Below, in pieces: positions 11,721 through 23,779 of a stretch of 64,000 nt of DNA. The notes under the pieces are model-generated. The model searched no databases. It saw only the letters and a program-made list of their open reading frames with translations, and was not told where the DNA came from. The position numbers and the translations under genes are program-made. The stretch lies in assembly GCA_024036415.1 (NCBI GenBank), contig JAMWET010000668.1:1265501-1329500 (forward strand), in the 5' to 3' direction. Every line of letters starts with the position of its first letter. The first letter of the stretch is position 1. The DNA comes from Prochilodus magdalenae (Eukaryota > Chordata > Actinopteri > Characiformes > Prochilodontidae).

Positions 11721-12940
11721 GATTTCCATCAAGAGTTTTGGGATTTCTGGCATACAGTACGTGCCAAAAACAGTAATCCAGCTCTCGCACATTTACATAA
11801 CTGGCAGCCTTGAGAGTTCCATAAGCCGCAAAACCCTAGAAACTGACTCCATCTATTTCCTGTATTTTCATCAGCCTTATGTGTTTTTAACCCAGCACTG
11901 GTGTAAGACATGGAAGCTGATAGCGTCCTAAAACACAGGAATGTCTCATTTAAGCAAGGGCTGCTCAGGCTTAATGGTGCTGACCAGGGCAAGTCGTTTA
12001 AAGCCACTCATTTTGGGTCGATCCACTGAAAGTAAGTGAGCCTTAATTAGCGGTGGACTTTGATTCTGTGCCAAAGTAAATCATCGCTGCTTACAAAGGT
12101 GCCCTATGGCTAGCACTGAGGAGAACAGCTTAGCTAAATATGAAAAGTATTAGATTACATTACATCATTACTCAACAAGGTCTATTTTTACATTCGGTCC
12201 AAACACAGTTTTTATTAATCTCAGGAATTTTCCAAAAGAGGAAAAACTAAATTCCTTGCTGGCCCAAGCCCACAAACTTCTACAAAAATATTGTTTCTGT
12301 GATGTTAGACTAATCATGCTGAGACGAACTGCATAGTTCTGTTCTTGGTTATTAATGATCTGACTGGTTTATACAAAAGTGCAAATGATTAGCCCAGATA
12401 GCCTCTCCGCAAAACCATTTTAACTTATTAAGGTTTTTAAATGTGAAAAAAGACGCATCAATACCAGGATAAGGGCTTATGATGGTGCTCCTACATCCTG
12501 CACGATTCTGTAGCAACATGGACCGCGTATGCTACTTATAACAGGTGTGGAAACCTGAAGCTATCATTTAAAGGAGGTTGTATACAGTATATAGATATAT
12601 ATCTTGTTGTACCCTTGTTGTAACCTTTCAGTACTAGCTAGAAAAAAAAAAAAGTAAACAACTATTCTACTATTCTTGTTTTATGGAAATTCACCCACTC
12701 TTGCTTGCAAAATGCTTCTAGCTCTGCAATATTCTTTCATGCACATCATGTTTAAGATCTACCTGAAGATTTGAAATGAAACAGGGGACGGTGAGGCCGT
12801 TTGAAAAGCTTGTGTTTGCATTTTGCATTTTGCAGTTGGATTTTAAGGGTATGTTTTGGATTATTGTGCTGCAGTAGAAGCCAGCCTCTTTTAGGCTTCA
12901 GTTTCTGATAGACTGTGTCACATTTTCTTTATTTTACTAA
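11720..12940. other. unassigned stretch
   Basis: AT-rich DNA with no gene motif seen. A short imperfect AT run (gtatatagatatatat, about 12,586-12,601) is the only simple repeat. The part around 12,640-12,940 could be the outer end of the Tc1 remnant that follows, but no terminal repeat was recognised. Confidence 0.3.
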
Positions 12941-13240
12941 AATTTAGTTCAATCCATTCTTCCATCTGCTCATGCAAAGTCTTCTCTGCCACTGGCACAC
13001 AACCCTAAAGCATAATACATCCACCACCATGTTTACCAGCTGGCAATGTGTTTTTACATCAAATTCTGCTCCTTTTATCTCTAAACATATCTTTGGTGAC
13101 CGTGGCCAAAGAGTTCCATATTCACATCGTCTGAGGTATTCCAGAATGCCTCTGGCTTCTCCAGATATTCTTGTGCATACTTCAGACATTGACTTTCTTG
13201 ATGAGGTTGCTAGCAAGCATGTGATATTATACCACATCCT
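12940..13240 (-). mobile_element. Tc1/mariner transposase fragment (minus strand)
   Basis: The minus strand carries broken transposase coding. One frame gives LKYAQEYLEKPEAF (about 13,134-13,195) and MELFGHGHQRYV. A neighbouring frame gives EIKGAEFDVKTHCQLVNMVV (13,022-13,081). These are the block around the first catalytic aspartate of Tc1-type DDE transposases, but stops and a frame change separate them. No terminal repeats were recognised, so the ends are those of the recognisable protein similarity. Confidence 0.65.
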
Positions 13241-13840
13241 GAAGTGAACCTACAGGTTCTTTACTTTCACCTAGGTTTTGCTTTGCCTTTCTGGGAATTA
13301 TATAAGCACTTCTATGTTACAGTCTTTGTGTTGTTGTTTTTCTAGTTATTTGGACATTTGCTTGACATTTCTTTTTATAGTATTGATATGATTGTAGACA
13401 ATTAGCTGTGCAGATCCTCCGCCTGCTGCTTAGAGAAGCCCATGGTTGTAGACTATATGTTTGCCGAGAATTTGTTACCATCTGAGATTGCGATCAGCTG
13501 ACAATTCCAAATGACCATTCTTGATATAACTGGTCAATTATGGTCCAATGTGTATATTAGGTTTTGCTACTTTATTATTTAATGACATATAAAGTAACTC
13601 TGCAGATGTTGTAATTATCTCTTTTATCTTTAGGTATTATTAATATGACATGGATTCTTCAGGTGACTGATAATATCAATGCACAACAATATCCGTGAGA
13701 ACAGTCCATCTACAACTACATAGAAATGATTATTACAGTAACATTGCAGTATGTTTGGATAGTATACTATTGCATTGCAGTGAGTAATTTAAAAAAGCGG
13801 CAGATTTGGGAGATCAGTTGTGTAAAACTACAGACACTGG
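13240..13840. other. unassigned AT-rich stretch between two Tc1 remnants
   Basis: No gene motif. It may include decayed non-coding parts of one or both neighbouring transposons. Confidence 0.3.
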
Positions 13841-14390
13841 TGTTCAGTGTGAAAAAACAGTGATATGGTCAGATAAACCATCTTTCACCATATTCTCTAT
13901 ATGTGTGTGAGTACTTGTGTAGTGTACACCAACAACATCCTGCTGGATCTGTTATAATGTGGGGGATTATTTTACTGGCATCATTTGGGTTCACTTGTCA
14001 TATATTTAACAAATGATGACACATTTTTGTCCTGGTGTGGGTGGTCTCTTCCTGGATGACAGTGCCCTTATCCACAGGGTACGAGGGGTCACTGAATAGT
14101 TTGAGAAGTATGATATTGATGTAAATCACCTGCCACGGCCTTCGCAGTCATCAGATATCCACCACATTAAACAACAATAGGAGATTTTGCACTCCTGTGT
14201 TAGAGAGCATTCTCCAGCACCACTGTCAAAACACTAAGTTCAGGATCATTGCAAAAACCAAAACAGCAACAACTATTAACAACCGCTCATGAGCACACTA
14301 GTCACAGGACCAGTTTCTTGCTAAACAAACTACTGCCTTTGGAGTCACCATTGTAATCTTCTTAAATAAGACAATAAAGCAAGCTTTTGC
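13840..14390 (+). mobile_element. Tc1-like transposon remnant (plus strand)
   Basis: Translation near 13,862-13,900 gives a WSDKPSFT block, the region of the first catalytic Asp. At about 14,055-14,165 it gives LDDSALIHRVRGVTE, a stop, then FEKYDIDVNHLPRPSQSSDI. That corresponds to the second catalytic Asp and the segment leading to the 'SPDLNPIEH' motif, which is corrupted here. Several stops make it inactive. The copy near 46.9 kb belongs to the same subfamily, since both carry the 'aggggtcactgaatag' word. Confidence 0.75.
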
Positions 14391-14919
14391 TTACATGTGT
14401 AAGACAGCATGCACTGCAAAATCAATAGGCGCCCAGAAGGCAACATCAGGCACAGTGTGAAGTTTTCTGTGGGCTTCCAACCTTTCAACTCCAAAGACAA
14501 TCAAGGATTTATTGTTGATGTGCTACAGAGCAATGTTTTCCAAAAACACCATAGCCTGAAGATCTTTAGACCTCTTACAGAGAGCTATTAAAGCCATAGT
14601 TTGCAAACCATCAAATGATCTTAGCATGATAATACATAATAATAATTATTTTAAAAAAACTATTCTGCGCAATGACATTTCTGAAATATAGAGAATGTAC
14701 AGAATGTGGGCATAATTTATTAATTTTGGCATATTGTCATGGATTCAAGGTGCTATAGAATAGTATTTACCCTTTGAGTTAAACAATAAGGAAATTTCAG
14801 TACATAGAACTGATATCCCTCCTTTAAATACATATCCCACATTCAGAAAAGCGCTAAGTAAACTGTTGCAAAACTGTTAATATGGTCATGTTTAACACGC
14901 AGCTTTAAAGGAGGCTAAA

Positions 14920-15053
14920 GTTGGCTTTCTATTCACCAGCTTCTTTACCAAATATTCAGTTCCACCTTAAAAGCTTCAACTTATATATGCACCAACTTAT
15001 GGCACTTATGGAGATGAAAATTTGATAAATGAGTTGGAGAATAGAAGGCCAGC
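14920..15053. mobile_element. small inverted-repeat element (MITE-like)
   Basis: The segment 14,920-14,942 and the segment 15,031-15,053 are inverted repeats of about 23 nt with roughly 18 matches, sharing the core ttctattc/gaatagaa. A related arm (aagttggcttttaattttcc) occurs near 24,274. There is no coding capacity. Confidence 0.4.
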
Positions 15054-15059
15054 ATCAGC

Positions 15060-16385
15060 TATGTGGCCTGTGCTTTATTAGTGCCACAACCTCAACCGGA
15101 ACATGCTGGAAGCAGCCATGCTATGGGATTTTATACACTTCTTGCTGGTTGACTAAGATCATCTTAAAGTTTTAGAGTGAATAACAAATTTATATTGTAT
15201 GGATGTTGAGATCACAAGTAGGGAGAATTAATCAATTAACTAGCCTAGTTAATCAAATAGTAAGATAACCTGGTTAGTTACATGGAGGTGAATTTTTTTT
15301 TCCCTGCCTTTGTTGGTTTCTATATGTTGCTTCTGTGTGCTCATTGCAGTGTCTCGCTGTAAATCAGCAAGTCGAAGCAGAGATTAAGAGAAATCTGCTA
15401 AATCTTCTATGCAGACATCACAGAGCAATAAATGTATGTTATGGCACCTTTAATACTTCAGAATTTGACTGTTTGAGTAGAAACTTTTCTCCTGATAAAA
15501 GGAGTGGAACATCACTAAAATATAAAGTCAGAGGAGAACTGCCCTATGCTGAGAGCTGCGCTGCATAATAGTACAGAAGTGCTTAACATGCACTTTGCCT
15601 GCTTTTAACTGTCCCTGTTCTAGCTTCAAAATACATGCTCATTTATTCTTTGGGATTAAAATGCTTCACTTACTGATATTTCACATTAGAAGCCAGATAG
15701 AGATGTACAGATAAGTTTTTTTAGAACAGATAAGCTTATTGGGAACTTCCGCACAAAACTACACTCCGCATGCTGGTGAATATTTAGAGCTGCATAACTC
15801 AGTGTACTCCCGCTTTCTATTGGAATGAAAGATCCAGTTTGAGGCACCATAAATGTGGACACAGGTGGCGTGGTAGATGCAAAGCATGCTACACCCATAC
15901 GGAGTATACAGGGCTACACTCAATTGACCTAAAATCAACATCTGTTCCTCTGTGAAGTACAGTGCATGTAGGAGCAAAGCATTTGTCCGCTTTAAGTTTA
16001 ATAATTAGAAGCTCTAATTAGTCAATCATGTCTTCTTTGTATTTGGTATCATAAATGTGTGAGTACAAGATACCAGTAAGAGTGAACTGGAGAACAGTGA
16101 CAGCTTGTCAAAGATTGATGCCTTGGATTATTACTTAACTGACTCACTTGAATTGGACTTGAATAAAGGGCAAGAGATCATAGAGCTAGGTATATACAGG
16201 TTTCTAATGCATGGTGAAGATCATTTTGTTCTGAGATCTTGTCAATATCGAACAGCTTGCCAGATGTAGCAGCAGTAACCAAAGGGCAGGGCTTAGTGAA
16301 TGGTGTGCTTGGGAGGAAAGAATGGTATGACACTGTATGTTTGGAATCATATAGACACCTGCTCATCCACAATAAAGATATTCAT
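15060..16385. other. unassigned stretch
   Basis: No gene, RNA or repeat was recognised. Frames are all under 80 codons and without motifs. Confidence 0.35.
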
Positions 16386-16389
16386 TGAA

Positions 16390-16735
16390 AATTTGTCCCC
16401 CATGCAGTTGTAGTTTGTCCTTCTATTGCTGTAAGGAATTTGATTGCATTCAAGCACAAGTGAGGACAGGTGTCAATGTTGGATGGTTAGTTCTAGAACA
16501 CCAATGGCAGTCAAACTTACCCCAAAGGCATTGCTCCCTCACTTCCACTCCTCCACACCCCAATACTCAGGGCTTTATACCCCCTTTATGCCCCCACTAT
16601 TGGGCACGGTGATCTTAGGCTCACATATGGCTGTTTCAAAGTGTCCCACTTCATCAGCAATGCATGCACCTTAAAGTAGCTGAATTCACTAATTACAAGG
16701 AAGGCCTGGATACTTTTGTGGCATACAGCATTACA
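16390..16735 (+). mobile_element. Tc1-derived MITE
   Basis: Contains, in order, 'gatttgattgcattcaagcac', 'gtgaggacagg', 'aatgttggatgg', 'ctcccactcctcca'-like, 'gggctttatacccc' and 'gcatgcaccttaaagtagctgaatt', then ends with a decayed 'ggatacttttgtggcata' terminus (matches are to shorter words within these). This layout is that of a non-autonomous teleost Tc1 family whose intact ends begin near TACACTATATGG. No transposase is present. The 5' end could not be placed. Confidence 0.6.
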
Positions 16736-16739
16736 GTAA

Positions 16740-18590
16740 ATGTGAAAGGTTAAGGGGAACCTTTGTGAGTTTGAGTGGCAAGTGCAAGATGTGGCTGTGA
16801 CATTTTCAGGTGCATCTCTGTACATGTGTGGTGGGTTTGGAAGAGGCATAGCCCAGCCTCGTGCTTGACTTCCCCCACATTTGCAGCAGATGGCCCTCAC
16901 CATCAAGTCTGATGGAGGAATTCATCTGGCAGGACTTTCTGACCAGGGCCGCCCCTCCTCTACAACACTGACCTATTTGTATTCTCTGCACAGCAGATGA
17001 GGCACCCAGCCCTCGCCGCTCTGGGCATCTGGGGGCTGGCTATGGGTGTCTGAGCCAGTCCTGCCTGGCAAGAGGAGCATGCGGTCCTCTGCAACTCCTA
17101 CACGCGCACAAATGCACACGCTCACACACACATACACACTGTGTCACTGTCAGCCATCTGAGGTGAGAGGAACATCAGTCAGGGGGTGCACTGTGACATA
17201 AATGACCGTAGCACTCATGCACAATTACAACCTGACACACATGACAATCACACATAACATGTATCAGAAGAAAAGAAAACCAGCATTCTAAGCTTTCCTT
17301 GGTGATGCTTAGAAGACTAGCTGGTGTCATATTCACATATTCTTTTTTATCAATATTTTTGTATCTCATGTTTTATGTAATATCTAATACTCCTCAGAAA
17401 TGTCTTCTGAAAAGCAATAACTTATTAGCGCCTGCCTTGACAGGATGGATTCTGAAATACAACAATGATACATGTCAAAGTTTTAAGTAACACATCATAA
17501 CCTCCCCAGTCCAAAAATTAGGTACCTTGGATGTGTAAGGTGGTAGAAACTCCAGGTTCCTGAAATGGCATTGCACAAAGATGTGGCTATAAATACCTGC
17601 AGGGTGTGCAACAGGATTCTTAGAATGAGCATGTTGTATAGTGCAACCAATGTCTCGTTCGATGTGTGGAAAATGGGTCTCAAAGCAGAAGATTAATGAT
17701 TGGTAAAGGGTGATTGCATTTGAATGTGCCAAAGGTCATAGTTTGAAGGAAGTAGTTAAATTTGCAGGTGTATGGGAGCGTACAGCCTTATAGGTTCACC
17801 AGCAATGGCAAAAATCTCTTTCTAGAGGAAATTCTCCTCAGAATTGTGCCAGGAAAGGTATCCACCAAATCTGGCCCAACTGTGCAATTCTTTGTTGCAT
17901 GAGTGGCCGGACATTGATGTGATATTAAACCCTTAAAAAAGATTTTTTATTCTGTGGCATATGCATAGAGCAAGAAGGTACAGGAAGTGACAGCTTTTTT
18001 ATTGACATTAACTGCTCAGAGCTACTGAAGAGCTGGGACAGCAGGCAGGCCATCAACACTTTCTGATGGTTGTTCCTCTCCTGCTGGTGCACACTGATGT
18101 CCTCAAAACTCAAAAGATGCTTCAGAGGTGCTTAATTACACACAACCATTTTCCAACCTCTCTTTGTAATGTGGTGGATATGTGTAAATAGCAGCGTAGT
18201 AACCTATATGGAATGCATGGATTGGGAAGGTAATGGACTAGGAAAGGCGACTGAGAGATGACTGGAAAATTGGTCAATCTTTTCCAGTGACTTCCCTTTC
18301 CTAATGTTTACATGTCAAGTTTTGGTTATCCCAGATATGGGCCCTTTACATTGAACATCTTTATAGGTATTACATACCACAGTAATGCCATCATTACTTG
18401 GCATCTCGTATTATAGGCACACACGTGATAAACAAGAAACAAGCAAAGGACAGGTACAAAATGGTGAGGTATTGCAGGCATGGTGCTGATAAAGAGGTGG
18501 CATGCTGCTACTGCTGCTGCTGCCGCCTCCAGCGTTACTCAGAGAGGGCTAATGTGGGCAGGCCTGAGGTGCTTAGGAGCTTCATTTGAA
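16740..18590. other. unassigned stretch
   Basis: Contains a short CA-rich run near 17,101-17,140 but no recognisable gene or transposon. Frames under 90 codons lack motifs. Confidence 0.35.
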
Positions 18591-18905
18591 ACCATTCGAG
18601 CATTTCTGATAGACCCCCATTTCCACTCCCCCTTCACTCCATCTCTCGCTCGTTCCCCTACTCCCTTCCCCTCCTCCCTCCTTCCTCCTCTTTTTCTCAC
18701 ACACCCACATGCACACAGAGACACTCTCAGGCGGGCTGTGCTGTGGTTGGGGGGACGTAGCGGAATGCGGACCAGGGCAATCACTACATCATCAGCTCAG
18801 CTCGCCGAGGTAGCCGGCCCAATAATGCACCTCTAATTGAATAACTTATCCACAGCACATGTCCCAGGGGGACACCCCAGGCGGAGCACGGCCTGAGAGA
18901 CAGAT
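18590..18905. other. GC-richer low-repeat block
   Basis: A pyrimidine-rich tract (about 18,610-18,700) is followed by GC-richer unique sequence. A 118-codon plus frame (18,480-18,836) is dominated by the Pro/Ser-rich reading of that tract and has no motif. It might be regulatory DNA, with no direct evidence. Confidence 0.2.
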
Positions 18906-18914
18906 GGCAAAAAG

Positions 18915-18969
18915 GAAGAGAGAGAGAGAGAAAAAGAGAGAGAGAATGAGAGAGAGAGAGAGAGAGAGA
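18915..18969. repeat. (GA)n microsatellite, interrupted
   Basis: GA repeats with AAA and AATG interruptions. Confidence 0.95.
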
Positions 18970-19772
18970 CTTCACACACTTTGCTTGTCTAGTGATCAAA
19001 CCTCTTAATAAGTGACAGAGGCTTTGTCCCTCCTCGTCACAGTTATTTGGAATTGTTGTCTGGAACTGAGGTGGGTAGTGACCAGTTACACTTCTTCAGT
19101 AACATGTACTCAGGTACAGCTTTGACGGCCGAGTACTTTTACTAAGCATGATGTGCTGGGGTAACATCTACCGCAGTATTTATTAAGGGGAGCGGTATAA
19201 GTTTAGTCATTATCATTTAGTTACCTCCATTTCTAGAGTTTCGTTTCTTTTGTTTGTGACAGCATATATATGCTTAAATCCAGTGTTTCCTTTTTCTTTA
19301 CTGTGTTATGTAGCATTGAGTGCATGTAAAGTACATGCCACTGGGAGAAACTCTCGCCCATATATATCTATATCTATATATATCATTTTCTTCTGTACCT
19401 AAAACATCATGTATGATTTTCAGCCTTTTTCTTTGTTACAAGGTGATGTCATCTTGTGATTCAGACCTCATTGCTTGAATACGACAAGTTTAGTGCAGTC
19501 CCACACAAACAGAAAGCTAAAAAAGTAAGACACGCCACCTTGAAACTTCCTCCTCCAGTCTAGCTTGGGAATGTGCATATGATCTACCAGTCTGCCTTTC
19601 AGGACTACACTACACAAACAACACCACTTGAAGAATAGCTAGCAGAGTGACACAGAGTGAACGTTCTGACCAATCATAGCACTCTGGGCTCATCGGAAGG
19701 CGGGGCTTAACGATGCAGGAGCTCTAACAGAGGGGAAATACAGATGTGCAGTGTGAGAAATATAATGTGTTT

Positions 19773-19807
19773 TGAGAGAGAGAGAGAGTGAGAGAGAGAG
19801 AGAGAGT

Positions 19808-19842
<35 letters not shown>

Positions 19843-19843
19843 T

Positions 19844-19905
<62 letters not shown>

Positions 19906-19909
19906 GAGG

Positions 19910-19951
<42 letters not shown>
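19773..19951. repeat. (GA)n array, about 180 bp
   Basis: A long GA array with periodic gtga, aaag and gata interruptions. The 70-codon plus frame is an Arg-Glu repeat and is not a gene. Long purine/pyrimidine tracts of this kind can adopt triplex DNA. Confidence 0.97.
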
Positions 19952-19956
<5 letters not shown>

Positions 19957-19959
19957 TTC

Positions 19960-20510
19960 TCTAGGGAAGGATAAGTCTTATTAAGACCCTTTCCTCTGAC
20001 TCTATGCTTCTATGCTCCGCCACCCATGGGCTCCCAGCAGGGGCAGGATGAGTTCAGTTTCCTCTTAGTGCCATCCAGCTGTCCCACAAAACACACCCTT
20101 ATCCCAGTGCACCGAATCCCACCCAGTAATTGGCTTTAATATTGGAGTAGGAATTCCTCTCAGGGCGCACGGCAAGGCTATTTTTGCACCTTCAGTAGTT
20201 GTCAAGTATCTAATCTCACAAATAAATTGTTTTCTGAGGGGTTCTTTTTGTTCATTAACGACCATCGCTGTGCCCTCTGCACTCTTTTCCCTTGTTAATG
20301 CTCCAGTGCACACCACATTCCCAACAGAAAAAAGTCTCCAAATACAACCACAATGGGGGTTGTTCTTATTTTGATATAGATTCTGGAACAGTTTCTTACT
20401 GTGATTTTTAAAATGAATACATTTTTGTAAAGGGCTAACCCATATAGCCTGTAATTTATATTTATTTGGATTTATTATGATGTTATATAGTTTTTATTTT
20501 TAAAATGAAT
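19960..20510. other. low-repeat block
   Basis: Unique-looking sequence with no gene motif. The part about 20,100-20,300 is balanced in composition and could be regulatory, which is untested. Confidence 0.2.
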
Positions 20511-20513
20511 ACT

Positions 20514-20830
20514 TTTAAAGGGCACCCATTATGCTCATTTTTATTGTAAATAACTTTATTTTTGGGGTCAGTCCACTGTGGCTATTTTTACAATGACATC
20601 AGTTTAAGTCCAATCCTAAAAGTCAGGTAGACATAAACTACTTTTGCAAGCTAAACTTTACATATTTAGGTTTCTGTGGAGTGCATGAGGCTTGCTGAGC
20701 TTGCCAGTAGGCGGGCAACATAGATTGTAATATAAGATGACATCAACTTGTAACAGAGAAAGGGATGGAATTCCTTCAAGCATTTTAGGCACCTGGTGTT
20801 TAGTATCATTTTACTGGAAATCTAGATACA
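20514..20830 (+). mobile_element. TTAAAGGG-type MITE, 5' part
   Basis: Begins with taaagggcacccattatgct and includes aggcgggcaacatagatt, followed by a gatgacatcaacttgtaaca-like block that recurs near 22,344-22,385. It lacks a visible matching 3' end. A non-autonomous DNA element of a type common in teleosts. Confidence 0.5.
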
Positions 20831-22300
20831 ATGCATGACATAGCCCAAGCCTTACATAGGATTTTTGCATAGTACTGAAATACTTGACTAGTGCCCTCCA
20901 TCATTTACATTCTGTTTTAGTTCTTTGTAATGGATGCTATTTAAACATGGAACTTTCTAGTTGTGGATGTGCATAAGACATCACAGGAGCATTACAGCTT
21001 GGTCTTTTCCATAAAAAAACCTTTCAGAGGGCAAAAGCTTTTTTCTATTGATTTGTCTATGACAAGAACCCTGCAACCCCATTAAGAACTTTTTAAGAAG
21101 GGGTTCTTTATGAGTGCACATCTTGCAAATATTTTAGGTACAGCTCTTACAGTCGATAGAACTCTTGTTAGAACTCGAGAGGGTTGTGGCGAGGTAGTAC
21201 ATCGATTTATCCTTCATAGTCGGTTGCACTACATTTATCCGGCAGAGTGCTCAAATTAGCAGCTCTCTCCCAATTAGTCTCCTCACAACAGTGGTGCAGA
21301 GCCAGTCAAAGGGCTCATTACCCCAGTGCTTTGGTCGTCCATATGCAGCCCACTCTCCCCGAGCCTAATGTGCTCAGCAGTTCACCCAAGACCAGCACTG
21401 TGCAGTATATGCACGACTGTAGACTCACGACTGCATCTCCATTAAGGGCAGTTGTTTGTGAACTGGCGAATATCTAAGCTAGCACGGCAGGAAGCAGCTT
21501 AGTTCAGCAGGGTGAGTGGCATATTTCTGTCCAACATGCTTCCTTATGTCCGGCCTCAGCTGCTTAAAAACGCAGTCACCTCTGTTGCCGTGATTCATCC
21601 TCCTTAGAAACTCCTCTCGAGAGCAAATGCTAAGAGACCTAACCTGCATGCAAACTTCCAGTGTTCAAAAGTTGAAACTGACTAATGGAAGATTGGTACA
21701 GGTGGCAAATCCCAAAACTTTCTAATTAAAGTCCTCTTATGCTAAAAACCGCAACCTGGTATGCTAAGCAATATTTTTTGTGGGGAAATAAGCGAGTCTA
21801 TTTGCATGCTAATTCTTGTGCGGCTAGAGTACTGGTACATGCATTAGGGTTGCTTAATGCAAGCTAAAAGACCCTCAACCCTCTCCATTGTCCTTGAAGC
21901 AGAGCACTTGATGTCCTCCGCCGTAAATACTGTCAGCTGCACCCGCACGGAGGGGGCCTCTGACAGAGTGGCACGGATGCATCTTGGGACCAGAATGTGC
22001 TGAAGGCCAAAACAGATCAACGGGAGATCATGGAGCTGCAAAGCTGTAGACTAGCAGGTGGAATGACAAGAGATGGAGAACAACCTGGGACTATATTAAC
22101 TTCTCATCAACCCCCTCATTACACCCTTTTAAAATGTAATGTGCTTCCACTGGACTCCACTGGACTGAAATTATATAAAGTGATCTGTTTTTTAATCACT
22201 CAGTGATCAGTTATGACTCCACACAATAGAATAATAAAATGCCGGACATGTTAGTGTTGTGTTATGTGTAAGAAATGTGTTTATGCTTATTTGCGCTAGG
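20830..22300. other. unassigned stretch
   Basis: No gene recognised. The part about 21,180-22,060 is free of obvious repeats and somewhat GC-richer. Its 65-76 codon frames lack motifs. Either regulatory DNA or neutral spacer. Confidence 0.3.
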
Positions 22301-22339
22301 GACTCTAGTTTTGAAGGATGGGGTTAGCAGCAAATTTGC

Positions 22340-22497
22340 AGGTAGGCGGGCAATAAAGATTATGAGATGACGTCACCTTGTAACAAAAAAATGGGCTGGA
22401 ACTCTGGCATTTCGGGTAGCTGAGAAAAGTGCACAAAACACTACAAGACACTAAGGGCAGGGTGAAACTAGAAAAGTATTATGGTCCCCTTTAATAC
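22340..22497 (+). mobile_element. TTAAAGGG-type MITE, 3' part
   Basis: Shares the 'aggcgggcaa...agat', 'gatga...tcaccttgtaaca' and 'ggaact/ggaatt' landmarks with the element at 20.5 kb. It ends with attatggtcccctttaat, the near reverse complement of that element's start. Together the two fragments show both ends of one MITE family. Confidence 0.5.
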
Positions 22498-22499
22498 AT

Positions 22500-23178
22500 G
22501 TTCAGTAATGATTTCATGATAAACTGTCAATAATTATTGATAGGTTGTTCTAATAAAAGGTGTCCTAAAGTAGATTTTGTGTAATCAGTGTGTTTGGTTT
22601 TAAATTTGTTACCCTTTTAATCTCATATTGACCCTTTGCTAAAACCTACCCACACTTACATTAAATTACTGCTGCTCTAATTTTTCTCATGTTCTTAAAA
22701 TGTTTAATATTGAGATAGCACAATAACAGTCTTTTGTCAGTGTAGAGGGAACAGATCAGGTCTGGAGATGATTTGCTCTGTCACTGATTACCAAGGCCAT
22801 CCTCTATCAGTCTGCTATACTTCAGCAGCTCCACGCCAGCCTTTGCCCCTCAGCAAAGCAAACACCTTTCCCTTCTGTCCCTGGTAACCCACACCATAGC
22901 TGGGAGATCTGCCGGGGCTACATTTCACGAAATTCACTTTGTGCAAACAAAAGCTGCCCTGTCCACTCCAAGCCCCAGATGTTTCGCATTGATCCCCCTG
23001 TGGTTTTGGCAGGACGGAATGGCCCTGATTGTTGCTCTGCCGTTTTTTTTGTTACACACTGAATTAGAAAACAAAGGAGAAGGAAAAGTCTGCGGGTGTG
23101 TTTGGCTCTGCTGTGCATGTCTGCTGGGTGCAGTGTCGCATTTCAGCCAGAAACGAGGCCGGCTTGCTCACTGTACCT
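22500..23178. other. unassigned stretch
   Basis: No gene or repeat recognised. Short frames on both strands (66-116 codons) have no motif, and the longest runs into the CT repeat. Confidence 0.35.
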
Positions 23179-23226
23179 TTCTCTCTCTCTCTCTTTCTCT
23201 CTCTCACTCTCTCGCTCTCTCTTTCT
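23178..23226. repeat. (CT)n microsatellite
   Basis: CT repeats with TTTCT and CACTC interruptions. An opposite-sense GA run lies about 200 bp downstream. Confidence 0.93.
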
Positions 23227-23417
23227 CGGTCCTCATCTCTCACTGGTTAATAATGCAGACTGTCTCTCTGTCTAATGTTCTGCTGTGGTAGAGCGCTGGA
23301 TACACCATTAGAGAAGAGTTTACCTGTCCACGTCTGATGTTTAGAGACTCAGGTTGCTCTGGCTGCTATCCTACATTGAGCCCCTGCTCTGCCAACCACT
23401 CAAGCTCATTTGCCAGA

Positions 23418-23420
23418 GAG

Positions 23421-23471
<51 letters not shown>

Positions 23472-23473
23472 GT
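23418..23473. repeat. (GA)n microsatellite
   Basis: GA repeats with AAAG and GCGA interruptions, complementary to the CT run at 23,178-23,226. Confidence 0.95.
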
Positions 23474-23566
23474 ATTAAAGTATTAAAGTTGAAGGTTCTA
23501 CAAGGACATCTGGTGACAGGAAATTTTAACTTGAAAACCAAATTGGTTTAAATGGTAGTCTAAATG

Positions 23567-23710
23567 GGGACAACGGCTCCCACCATCATGAGTTTGATCA
23601 CCGACAATGGCTTCGTGGCCGGGAGTTCAAGAGCATTTAACTGGCCTTGCTCATTCTGGGTGGGTCCGGTGTGCCGAACTGGTCCGCCTGGCGTCATAGA
23701 TGCTTTTCCA
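23567..23710 (+). repeat. possible SINE fragment
   Basis: Contains 'gggagttcaagagc', which is weakly B-box-like, followed by 'atttaactggccttgctc' and 'ctgggtgggt'. I associate these words with a fish SINE family, from memory. No A-box, tail or target duplication was secured. Confidence 0.3.
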
Positions 23711-23779
23711 TTGGCTGAAATCATTCATGTTGTTAACCACATTGCTTATGTAAATGTCACAGATCAAGTGGACTAAAAA

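Noticed and set aside
18480..18836. 118-codon plus ORF
   Set aside because: Pro/Ser-rich reading of a pyrimidine tract, with an overlapping minus ORF; no motif.
19772..19984. Arg/Glu-rich 70-codon ORF
   Set aside because: Translation of the GA microsatellite.
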